Source: Burkholderiales bacterium
GTDB taxonomy: Bacteria; Pseudomonadota; Gammaproteobacteria; Burkholderiales; UBA11063
DNA length: 14,561 nucleotides
Direction of reading: 5' to 3'
Assembly: GCA_026461645.1 (NCBI GenBank)
Contig: JAPJMP010000015.1
Location: forward strand, 1-14,561
The translations under genes were made by a program, and so were the position numbers. The notes under the pieces are model-generated. The model did no database searches, was not told the DNA's origin, and worked only from the letters and a program-made list of their open reading frames with translations. Shown here in pieces: positions 7,866 to 14,561 of this stretch; the first letter of the stretch is position 1, and the number at the start of each line of letters is the position of its first letter.

Positions 7866-9290
7866 TTAATATTTATATAATGAATATTTTGTATTTAAAA
7901 ACTCATAAATCCCCAATTGACTACCCTCGCGACCAAAACCTGAGGATTTAACACCGCCAAAAGGAACAACATCAGTTGACAAATATACTGAATTTATACC
8001 TATCATGCCAGCTTCTATATCATTTCTCATTTTATTAATCCGTTTATAGTTTTGCGTGTAAAAGTATGCCGCTAAACCATATTCAGACGCGTTGGCCAAA
8101 GAAAGAACTTCTTCATCACTTTCAAATTGGAATAATGCAAATAATGGACCAAAGGTTTCTTCATACGCCACTTGCGAATTAGGTGCCACATTAATTAAAA
8201 TAGTAGGTTGCATAAAATTACCGGCTAAATCGCTGCCACCAAAATATAACTGTGCTCCCTTAGTCATTGCATCATTAATATGCATTTTAACTTTTACTTT
8301 AGCAGCCTGATTAATTAATGGACCAACTACAACATCCGCATCTAAACCATTACCCACCTTCATTTTTGCTAATTCATCTTTTAACATTGCAGCAAATTTA
8401 GTATAAACTTGCTTATGCACATATATTCTATTAGGACAGATACACGTCTGACCGCAATTTCGCATTTTGGAAGCTATTAACCCAGCCAAAGCTTCTTCTA
8501 AATTAGCGTCTTCAAAAACTATAAATGGCGCATTGCCACCCAATTCCAGCGACATTCGCTTTAGAGAATTTGCACTACCTGCAAATAAAGTCTTACCAAC
8601 TTTAGTTGAACCGGTAAAAGTTATCTTTCTTACTCTGGCATCTTCACCTAATATCCGTCCAATTTGCGGAGCATCACCTGTAACTAAGTTAATAACTCCT
8701 GGCATAATTCCAGCCTTACTGGCTAAATCAGCTAAATAATACGCAGTTAATGGTGTCAATTCGGCAGGTTTTAGCACTATGGTGCATCCAGCAGCAATTG
8801 CTGGTGCAATTTTACGTGTTACCATTGCTGCCGGAAAATTCCACGGCGTTATTGCGCCTACTATACCAACTGGCTCATAATGCACTTTATTTTCAACATC
8901 ATCTAAATGACCACTAATGATAACCCCGTCAATACGTTTAGCTTGCTCCGCCGCCCACTGTACAAATGATGCCGCATATATTACTTCCGCCAGTGCCTCT
9001 TTAAGAGGTTTACCACATTCTAAAGTAATTAAGCGAGCAATTTCATTTTGATGCTTAAGCATTAAATGACACCACTCCATAATCAAATTAGCTTTAGTCT
9101 TCGCTAAAACCTTGCGCCATTTAATTAATGCCGTTTCAGCAGCATCAATAGCTTGAATTACTTGATTCGCTTCGGCATGAGCCACATAAGCAATAACTTG
9201 ATTAGTCGCTGGGTTATTTACCACAATTTTCTTTTCTGTTTCAATCCATTTGCCATTAATAAATAACTTATCTTTAAATTCTAGTTGCAT
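7866..9290 (-). CDS. gabD: NAD(P)-dependent succinate-semialdehyde dehydrogenase-like aldehyde dehydrogenase
   Basis: This is a 474-residue aldehyde dehydrogenase, close to E. coli GabD (482). The core is complete: Asn151 in PWNFP, the cofactor-site Lys174 in LKPAE, Glu249 in LELGGN, the nucleophile Cys283 in GQTCICPNR, and the C-terminal VPFGGVKSSGFGREGS. The CxC pair at the active site (Cys283, Cys285) and the C-terminal block are typical of succinate-semialdehyde dehydrogenases, so conversion of succinate semialdehyde to succinate is the first-choice role. It is the only aldehyde dehydrogenase in the run. The glutamylated putrescine route also needs one for the 4-aminobutyraldehyde stage, so dual use is possible (inference). 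Its ATG follows the hmgA stop by one nucleotide, and its best ribosome binding site (AAGG) lies inside the end of hmgA, which physically joins the two catabolic modules. Confidence 0.88.
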   Translation of the reverse strand: MQLEFKDKLFINGKWIETEKKIVVNNPATNQVIAYVAHAEANQVIQAIDAAETALIKWRKVLAKTKANLIMEWCHLMLKHQNEIARLITLECGKPLKEALAEVIYAASFVQWAAEQAKRIDGVIISGHLDDVENKVHYEPVGIVGAITPWNFPAAMVTRKIAPAIAAGCTIVLKPAELTPLTAYYLADLASKAGIMPGVINLVTGDAPQIGRILGEDARVRKITFTGSTKVGKTLFAGSANSLKRMSLELGGNAPFIVFEDANLEEALAGLIASKMRNCGQTCICPNRIYVHKQVYTKFAAMLKDELAKMKVGNGLDADVVVGPLINQAAKVKVKMHINDAMTKGAQLYFGGSDLAGNFMQPTILINVAPNSQVAYEETFGPLFALFQFESDEEVLSLANASEYGLAAYFYTQNYKRINKMRNDIEAGMIGINSVYLSTDVVPFGGVKSSGFGREGSQLGIYEFLNTKYSLYKY

Positions 9291-9291
9291 A

Positions 9292-10575
9292 TTAATTAAC
9301 CTTAAATAAATTAGGAATACTTTGCCAGCAATCTGAATAATTAGATTGAAGTTGCTCGCTGTTTAATGCCGCTGAAGTTACTCTCCACGGCATAAACGAT
9401 TCAAACATAAAGCTCATAGTATTATCTAGAAAAGTTGGTTCTAATTCTGAATTAATTGATGCCATAGTTGAACCAGCATCAGGTCCATGTGGCGTAAATC
9501 TATTATGAATACTAATTCCGCCAGGAACAAAGCTGCCATCTAATTTAGCATCATAAGTACCGGCAATTAACCCCATTAATTCACTCATAATATTGCGATG
9601 AAAATATGGTGGGCGGAAAGTATTATTCTGTACTAACCAACGTGGGGCAAAAGCCACAAAGTCTAAATTGGAAACTCCATTTTTAGCTGAGGCAGAGGTT
9701 AATACTGTAAAAATACTTGGATCCGGATGATCAAAACTAATACTGCCAATTACTTGAAAATTATTTAAGTTATATTTATACGGCACATAATTTCCATGCC
9801 AAGCAACCACATTAAATGGCGACCCTTTAGTAGTGCTTGACCAAAATTCTCCTTCAAATTTACATACAACCTCATAATCCTCTGTTGTATTTTCATATTT
9901 TGCAACCGGTGCTAAAAAGTGCCGTGGGTAAGCAAGCCCATTTGCACCTATTGGTCCTAGCTGCGGTAATTCAAAGGGTGAACCATAATTTTCATTTACG
10001 TATCCATAAGCTGTTGCATCAAGTAAAATTACTTGAAATTTCATACCGCGTGGAATAAGAGCAATTTCTAGTGGTTCAATTATTAATTCCCCCAGCTCAG
10101 TTTTAATTAACAATCTACCTTGCTGCGGTACGATTAAAAACTCACCATCAGCATTATAAAAGGCATAATCCATTGATTTTGTAGCCCGATATATATGAAC
10201 CGCACTACCACTTAAAGCGGTTATATCGCCATTGACAGCAATGGTAAAAAAACTTTCAATAAAATCAAGTTTTTCATTAACCATTGCTAATTTACTCCAG
10301 CGCAATTGATTAGGTGGGCATTTAGTGCTTACTGGTGCAGACAAGAAATTACTCGGCGCTGATTTAGGCTTATACTCACCCATTACTACTGACGGCGTAA
10401 TTTTATACATCCACACGCGTAAATTTTGATGCCGCGGAAGAGTAAATGCAGTGCCACTTAATTGTTCGGCATAAAGCCCATGTGCCACTTTTTGCGGAGA
10501 GTTATTTTGCGGAATAACTCCTGGAATTGCTTCGGAAATAAAATTGTTGCCAAATCCACTTTGATAGTTAAGCAT
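9292..10575 (-). CDS. hmgA: Homogentisate 1,2-dioxygenase
   Basis: This cytosolic Fe(II) ring-cleavage dioxygenase opens homogentisate to maleylacetoacetate. At 427 residues it fits the family (430-445). The iron ligands are His326 and Glu332 in RPPYFHRNIMSE and His363 in TPHGPD. His283 in DHPDPSIFTVLT matches the proposed catalytic base of the human enzyme. The N-terminal YQSGFGN and ALPRHQN-like segment (here TLPRHQN) and MPWRVT near residue 396 are also family marks. The ATG overlaps the end of the upstream hisC-like gene by 8 nt, with AAGAAGG 6 nt before it, so the pair is probably coupled. Loss or limitation of this enzyme relative to Hpd would let homogentisate build up and oxidise to pyomelanin, as known in other bacteria. 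Confidence 0.96.
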   Translation of the reverse strand: MLNYQSGFGNNFISEAIPGVIPQNNSPQKVAHGLYAEQLSGTAFTLPRHQNLRVWMYKITPSVVMGEYKPKSAPSNFLSAPVSTKCPPNQLRWSKLAMVNEKLDFIESFFTIAVNGDITALSGSAVHIYRATKSMDYAFYNADGEFLIVPQQGRLLIKTELGELIIEPLEIALIPRGMKFQVILLDATAYGYVNENYGSPFELPQLGPIGANGLAYPRHFLAPVAKYENTTEDYEVVCKFEGEFWSSTTKGSPFNVVAWHGNYVPYKYNLNNFQVIGSISFDHPDPSIFTVLTSASAKNGVSNLDFVAFAPRWLVQNNTFRPPYFHRNIMSELMGLIAGTYDAKLDGSFVPGGISIHNRFTPHGPDAGSTMASINSELEPTFLDNTMSFMFESFMPWRVTSAALNSEQLQSNYSDCWQSIPNLFKVN

Positions 10576-11668
10576 TATATACCTTCTTTAATATCGAAAT
10601 AAATTTATCATTTTGTTCTTTTGTACCAATAGTAACGCGTACAAAATTACTTAAGCCATATGCAGATAAAGGTCTTATAATAATTCCATAAGTTAGAAAC
10701 TTATTACAATATTCAGCTGCATGTTGTTTAAAATCAATAGTTATAAAATTACATACTGACGGAATAAAGCTAATTCCCATTTTAGTTAATTCTGTTTCTA
10801 GTTGTATCATTCCGCTTTTGTTAGTCGCTTTGGTTTGCGTTAAAAAACCAACATCATCTAAAGAAGCTATGCCAGCTGCACAAGCACAATTATTAACATT
10901 AAAGGGTAACCTGGAACGATATAACAACTCTGAAACTGGCAGTGAACTTAATAAATAGCCTAATCTTACTCCAGCTAATCCATAGGCTTTAGAGAAAGTT
11001 CTCGTAATCACTAAATTATCATAACGTTTTAATAGCTCGATACTATTTGGGTAATCATCTACCTCCATAAATTCAAAGTAAGCCTCATCTACAACTACAA
11101 TGATATTTGGCGCTACATTTTGCAACACACAAACTAATTCGTTGTGCGTAATATAAGTTCCAGTTGGATTATTAGGATTAACCACCACAATCATTTTGGT
11201 CTTAGGAGTAACAGCACCAAGCATCGCTTGAATATCGTGGCGATAATTATTGGATGGTACTAATATTTCCTTTGCGCCATAAGCTTTAATTAAAATTCTA
11301 GTTGTGGCAAATGAATATTGATCAAATATTACCTCATCACCACTATTTATATAAGCTTTAACTAAAATTTCTAAACAATTCTCCGAACCATTACCCATAG
11401 TTATATTTTGCATTGGATGATTAGTGTATTCAGCTAATTTTTTTCTCAAGGCATAATATAACGCATCTGGATACAAACTTAACTTAGATAAACTATTGGT
11501 TATGGCCTCTAAAGCCTTTGGACTTGGGCCCAATGGGTTTTCATTGCTAGCAAGTTTAATTATATCGGTAATTCCTAACTCACGCTCTACTTCTTCAATT
11601 GGCTTTCCCGCTTGATATGGTTTAGTATCTTGTATGGTTTTATTACCTAAAGAAAATAAATCTACCAT
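10568..11668 (-). CDS. HisC-family aminotransferase, probable tyrosine aminotransferase
   Basis: This is a fold-type I, class I/II PLP aminotransferase of 366 residues in the histidinol-phosphate aminotransferase family. The features are KLASNENPLGPSP (residues 38-50), MGNGSE (91-96), NPNNPTG (164-170), Asp194 in VVDEAY, the PLP Lys227 in RTFSKAYGLAG and Arg235 in GVRLGY. By sequence alone it would be called hisC. Its place between maiA and hmgA, with no other his gene near, argues for a role in tyrosine or phenylalanine transamination, supplying 4-hydroxyphenylpyruvate to Hpd. HisC-type enzymes are known to accept aromatic amino acids. A dual role in histidine synthesis cannot be excluded, and the gene symbol is left blank for that reason. 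The ATG has AAGGAG 6 nt upstream, in the largest gap of the run (23 nt), and the stop overlaps hmgA by 8 nt. Confidence 0.85.
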   Translation of the reverse strand: MVDLFSLGNKTIQDTKPYQAGKPIEEVERELGITDIIKLASNENPLGPSPKALEAITNSLSKLSLYPDALYYALRKKLAEYTNHPMQNITMGNGSENCLEILVKAYINSGDEVIFDQYSFATTRILIKAYGAKEILVPSNNYRHDIQAMLGAVTPKTKMIVVVNPNNPTGTYITHNELVCVLQNVAPNIIVVVDEAYFEFMEVDDYPNSIELLKRYDNLVITRTFSKAYGLAGVRLGYLLSSLPVSELLYRSRLPFNVNNCACAAGIASLDDVGFLTQTKATNKSGMIQLETELTKMGISFIPSVCNFITIDFKQHAAEYCNKFLTYGIIIRPLSAYGLSNFVRVTIGTKEQNDKFISILKKVYNA

Positions 11669-11674
11669 TAAAAA

Positions 11675-11680
11675 CTCCTT
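11675..11680 (-). promoter_or_regulatory. Shine-Dalgarno site for the hisC-like gene
   Basis: AAGGAG on the minus strand lies 6 nt before the ATG at 11668. It is the strongest site within the leftward run and falls in its widest gap, so this gene may be translated independently of maiA. Confidence 0.7.
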
Positions 11681-11691
11681 AATTTTATAAC

Positions 11692-12333
11692 TTACGCCTG
11701 TATCTCCATTGCGGCTAAGACAAATGCCTCCAAGGTATTTAGTTGATTACAAATTTTAGTAATACAAGGATAAGCACTTAAATCAAGATTAAACCTTTTA
11801 GCGCTGTAAACCTGAGGCACTAAGCACATATCCGCCAGGCTAACTTGATCACCACAACAATAAGTACCAGAATAAAAATCACTATGTTTAATAAACTGTT
11901 CAAGGGCACTAAACCCTAAATGCAACCAGTGTGGTCGCCATTGATCTTCAATTATCTTCTGTGGCTGTTGTAAATCATTTTGTAAATATTTTAACACGCG
12001 TAAATTATTTAATGGATGCATATCACAAGCTATCATATTCGCCACGGCTCTTACATATGCTCGCGCTTGTGTGTTTTGGGGTAAAATAGCTGGCGTTGGG
12101 TAAAATTCTTCTAAATACTCAAGAATTGCTAAGGATTGAACCAAATATTCACCATTCTCCAATTGTAATGTTGGAAGCCCTTTTGCTGAATTAATTTGGG
12201 CATAAGCAGCACTTAACTGCTCACCATTTAACAAATTAATGTGAATTTTTTCATAAGCAATATTTTTATAATTTAAAGCAATTCTAACTCGATATGAAGT
12301 TGATGATTTAGGATAATTATATAATTTTAACAT
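11692..12333 (-). CDS. maiA: Maleylacetoacetate isomerase (zeta-class glutathione transferase)
   Basis: This glutathione-dependent enzyme converts 4-maleylacetoacetate to 4-fumarylacetoacetate. The 213 residues match the zeta class. The N-terminal thioredoxin-like domain has the active-site motif SSTSYRVRIAL (residues 10-20), where the human enzyme has SSCS and many bacteria SSAS, and QSLAILEYLEE (66-76) binds the glutathione gamma-glutamyl part. The all-helical C-terminal domain has the typical DMHPLNNLRVL (104-114) and GFSALEQF. The start is fixed by family alignment at MLKLYNY. It overlaps fahA by 7 nt. The nearest purine-rich site is AAGG 10 nt upstream, with GAAAGA closer, so coupling to fahA translation is likely. 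The neighbours Hpd, FahA and HmgA make the homogentisate role near certain. Confidence 0.94.
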   Translation of the reverse strand: MLKLYNYPKSSTSYRVRIALNYKNIAYEKIHINLLNGEQLSAAYAQINSAKGLPTLQLENGEYLVQSLAILEYLEEFYPTPAILPQNTQARAYVRAVANMIACDMHPLNNLRVLKYLQNDLQQPQKIIEDQWRPHWLHLGFSALEQFIKHSDFYSGTYCCGDQVSLADMCLVPQVYSAKRFNLDLSAYPCITKICNQLNTLEAFVLAAMEIQA

Positions 12334-13496
12334 TCTTTCATTTCCTTAACAGTAGACTCAATACTAGCAAAAACAGTGTTGTCAACTAAACCTTTTATTC
12401 GTATCTTATCACCATTTTCTAAAAAACTACGTTTAACCCCTTGCTGTAATTCAAGTGGTTGCTGACCATTTCTAGTTATTTCCATTAACGAACCAAGACT
12501 GGAAGAATTATTGCCACTAATTGTTCCTGAAGCCAACAAATCGCCTATTTTAAGATTACAACCAGTGACTGTATGTTGCGCAATCCACTGATTTATAGTC
12601 CAATACATATATTTAAAATTAGTACGCGTAATTGTGTGCGCAATTTGCGTTTCATGTGGAGTCAATTCTACTTCTAATTGAATATCATAAGTTATTGGGT
12701 TTGTTTCGTGCAAATAAGGTAATGGTGGTGGATTTTGCATATTAGCATTTACTTTATAGGCATCAAACTCTTCGATAGGTATGATAAATGATGAGATTGA
12801 AGTAGCAAAGCTTTTCGAAGTAAATGGACCTAATGGCTGATATTCCCAAGCTTGAATATCACGGGCTGACCAATCATTAACTAAGCAAATACCAAAAATA
12901 TAATCAGCCGCATCTTCAATTTTAATTGGCGTACCCAAGGTACTGTCCCTTCCAATTATCACACCTAATTCCACCTCGAAATCTAATTTGCGACAAGAGG
13001 CAAAAATTGGTTTTCCATCTTGTAAAATTTGACCATGAGGACGAATAATATTATGCTTATCAATTACAATCGAACTAGCTCGACCGTTATAAGCAATTGG
13101 CAAATGAACCCAATTAGGCAACAATGGATTATCTGGTCTAAAAATACTACCAATATTGGTTGCATGTTGCTTTGATGCATAAAAGTCAGTGTAACCGCCA
13201 ATAGTAAGCGGCATATGTTCAATTATATCTTGCTCTAAATAAATTGCTGCTTTAAATTGCTGCAACAATGTTTCATTTGCCTCAATATTCATAACAACTT
13301 CTTTTATTTGTGCTCTAATTTTTTTACCCAGGGCAATAAATTTATTTAAACTATGAGTTGCATAACAATCTAAACTGTTTTTATCTAATTGACCTAATTC
13401 ACATAAAGCTTTTAAATCAAAAACAAATTTACCTTTTTTTAAGCCAACACGTAAAGAAGTATCATTCTTTGTATTAAAAATACCATACGCAAGCAT
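12327..13496 (-). CDS. fahA: Fumarylacetoacetase
   Basis: This metal-dependent C-C hydrolase splits fumarylacetoacetate into fumarate and acetoacetate, the last step of tyrosine degradation. It is 389 residues, slightly shorter than the 415-435 of many homologues, mostly through a compact N-terminal SH3-like domain (about 1-95). The FAH-fold active site is complete: Asp104, Glu174, Glu176 and Asp208 match the four mouse metal ligands, His111 in SKQHATNIG is the general base, and Glu339 in GSLMEI is its partner. The block LPNWVHLPIAYNGRASS and LLASGTISG are highly characteristic. It starts one nucleotide after the hpd stop, with GAGGGG inside the hpd end 9 nt before the ATG, and overlaps maiA by 7 nt. 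The start matches the family N-terminus. Confidence 0.95.
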   Translation of the reverse strand: MLAYGIFNTKNDTSLRVGLKKGKFVFDLKALCELGQLDKNSLDCYATHSLNKFIALGKKIRAQIKEVVMNIEANETLLQQFKAAIYLEQDIIEHMPLTIGGYTDFYASKQHATNIGSIFRPDNPLLPNWVHLPIAYNGRASSIVIDKHNIIRPHGQILQDGKPIFASCRKLDFEVELGVIIGRDSTLGTPIKIEDAADYIFGICLVNDWSARDIQAWEYQPLGPFTSKSFATSISSFIIPIEEFDAYKVNANMQNPPPLPYLHETNPITYDIQLEVELTPHETQIAHTITRTNFKYMYWTINQWIAQHTVTGCNLKIGDLLASGTISGNNSSSLGSLMEITRNGQQPLELQQGVKRSFLENGDKIRIKGLVDNTVFASIESTVKEMKEC

Positions 13497-13497
13497 T

Positions 13498-14529
13498 TTA
13501 TAAAACCCCTCTACGTTGTTGATCTAGTTCAATTGAATCAAATAAAGCTTTGAAATTACCTTCACCAAATCCTTCATCGCCCTTACGTTGAATGATCTCA
13601 AAAAATGAAGGGCCAAACATATTTTCTGTAAAAATTTGCAAGAGTAATTTTCTTTGCGGGCTAGTTGCACCATCTATCAACAGTTTGTATTTTGATAAAG
13701 TAGTAACATCTTCCTGATGGTTGGGCAATCTTTTATCTATTAATTCATAATAGGTATCAGGAGTATCTAAAAATTTAACTCCAGCGGCAAGTAACTGCGG
13801 AACAGATTGATAAATATTTTTTGCTGTTAGAGCAATGTGTTGAATCCCCTCACCATTAAAGGCATGCAGAAATTCCTCAATTTGTGATTTCTCGTCTTTT
13901 GATTCATTTAAAGGAATTTTTATTTTACCACACGCACTTATCATAGCTTTACTAAATAATCCAGTTAATTTACCATCTATATCAAAATAGCGAATTTGTC
14001 TAAAACCAAATATATTAGTGTAAAAATCAGCCCACGCCACCATATTGCCACGAAAGACATTATGGGTTAAATGATCAATTTGCTGTAAGCCAAAACCTTG
14101 CTTATCAATATTGCTTAGTTTAAATCTTGATAAGAAACTATTGTTTTCATCAATAAAGTAAATTATACTTCCACCAATACCTTCAATTGCAGGAATATTT
14201 TCCCATACACTGTTTTTATTATTTACAGCTTTAGCTCCACGCTTAACCGCCTCTTTTAAGGCAAACTCAGGATCAGCAACATAGAACCCCATACTGCAAG
14301 GAGAAATTTTATGCTTTGCATAAAAATCCTTGGCCGCATCATCAGCCACAACATTGCACAAAAATTTAATATCATTTTGTTCAAATAATTTAACCGCAAA
14401 ATCATTAGCACTACCGGAAAGCACAAAACCTAAATTAGTTAATTTCTGCGCAAAACTTTTTTCATCTTGAGTTACAAATTCAACAAAAGCAAAACCATTA
14501 GTCTGCAACGGATTATTAATAAATTGCAT
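13498..14529 (-). CDS. hpd: 4-Hydroxyphenylpyruvate dioxygenase
   Basis: This Fe(II) enzyme of the vicinal oxygen chelate superfamily converts 4-hydroxyphenylpyruvate to homogentisate by decarboxylation, side-chain migration and ring hydroxylation. The 343 residues fit the short bacterial form, which includes Legionella legiolysin (Lly). The C-terminal catalytic domain has the metal triad His153 (QQIDHLTHN), His231 (IQHIAL) and Glu311 (GPSFFEII), and ends with the gating-helix region EGNFKALFDSIE. The N-terminal domain (about 1-135) is the usual non-catalytic half. It is the first gene of the leftward run: the leader has AAGGGGAT before the ATG and TATAAT further upstream. One nucleotide separates it from fahA. 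The excess product homogentisate can form pyomelanin, which in relatives helps iron reduction. Confidence 0.96.
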   Translation of the reverse strand: MQFINNPLQTNGFAFVEFVTQDEKSFAQKLTNLGFVLSGSANDFAVKLFEQNDIKFLCNVVADDAAKDFYAKHKISPCSMGFYVADPEFALKEAVKRGAKAVNNKNSVWENIPAIEGIGGSIIYFIDENNSFLSRFKLSNIDKQGFGLQQIDHLTHNVFRGNMVAWADFYTNIFGFRQIRYFDIDGKLTGLFSKAMISACGKIKIPLNESKDEKSQIEEFLHAFNGEGIQHIALTAKNIYQSVPQLLAAGVKFLDTPDTYYELIDKRLPNHQEDVTTLSKYKLLIDGATSPQRKLLLQIFTENMFGPSFFEIIQRKGDEGFGEGNFKALFDSIELDQQRRGVL

Positions 14530-14535
14530 TTTAAA

Positions 14536-14543
14536 ATCCCCTT
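14536..14543 (-). promoter_or_regulatory. Ribosome binding site of hpd
   Basis: AAGGGGAT on the minus strand ends 6 nt before the ATG at 14529. It supports this ATG as the start of the first gene of the run. Confidence 0.6.
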
Positions 14544-14551
14544 TTTAACAA

Positions 14552-14557
14552 ATTATA
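14552..14557 (-). promoter_or_regulatory. Candidate -10 element of the hpd-to-gabT run
   Basis: The minus strand reads TATAAT from 14557 to 14552, a perfect -10 hexamer. A start point about 7 nt downstream would leave a leader of roughly 16 nt containing the hpd ribosome binding site. The matching -35 would be outside the window, so the call rests on one hexamer in AT-rich DNA plus its position in front of the first gene. Confidence 0.4.
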
Positions 14558-14561
14558 TAAT

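Noticed and set aside
8092..8739. Small open frames antisense to the GabD-like gene as possible genes (similar ones oppose spuC, puuA and hmgA)
   Set aside because: They lie fully inside well-conserved genes on the other strand, have no recognisable domain and no clear ribosome binding site; they are shadows of the coding sequence.
10568..11668. Plain annotation as a histidine-biosynthesis gene
   Set aside because: No other his gene is nearby and the gene overlaps hmgA inside a homogentisate operon; the family call is kept but the pathway role is not.
1..14561. Mobile elements, CRISPR arrays, tRNA genes, long repeats, toxin-antitoxin or defence genes
   Set aside because: No transposase, integrase, repeat-spacer pattern, tRNA-like cloverleaf or defence-family motif was seen; nearly all bases are in recognised metabolic genes and the longest non-coding gap is 60 nt.

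Overview
The window is a compact, AT-rich piece of bacterial chromosome with almost no non-coding DNA. Every protein in it belongs to a core-metabolism family common in Proteobacteria. The best remembered matches (SpuC, GabT, PuuA/PauA, Hpd) point to gammaproteobacterial relatives. The low G+C and gene content would suit a host-associated or amino-acid-using lineage such as Legionellales or Francisella relatives, but that placement is inference from recall. No mobile element, phage gene, RNA gene, CRISPR array or long repeat was seen.

Left side (about 1-2972, + strand): the 3' part of a YheT-like alpha/beta hydrolase, then deoC and deoB. The three genes are spaced by 16 and 26 nt and probably form one transcript. 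DeoB and DeoC turn (deoxy)ribose 1-phosphate into the 5-phosphate and then, for deoxyribose, into acetaldehyde and glyceraldehyde 3-phosphate. No nucleoside phosphorylase gene is in view.

A short convergent gap (2973-3032) holds an inverted repeat that may serve as a terminator for both sides.

Right side (3033-14529, - strand): ten genes in one direction with overlaps or gaps of 1-23 nt. In transcription order they are hpd, fahA, maiA, hisC-like aminotransferase, hmgA, gabD-like dehydrogenase, puuD, puuA, spuC and gabT. The first five supply a homogentisate route from tyrosine: the aminotransferase makes 4-hydroxyphenylpyruvate, Hpd makes homogentisate, HmgA makes maleylacetoacetate, MaiA isomerises it, and FahA releases fumarate and acetoacetate. 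The last five supply a putrescine/GABA route: PuuA gamma-glutamylates putrescine, SpuC-type transamination (of putrescine or its glutamyl derivative) gives the aldehyde, an aldehyde dehydrogenase oxidises it, PuuD releases GABA, GabT makes succinate semialdehyde, and the GabD-like enzyme makes succinate. The two modules meet at hmgA/gabD with one nucleotide between stop and start. A perfect TATAAT with a short leader sits just upstream of hpd at the window edge, so the promoter of the run is probably there.

Nothing here looks like a wholly unknown system. The most notable points are the apparent joining of tyrosine and putrescine catabolism in one transcription unit, a putrescine branch with no PuuB oxidase and only one aldehyde dehydrogenase, and a HisC-family enzyme placed where a tyrosine aminotransferase is expected.
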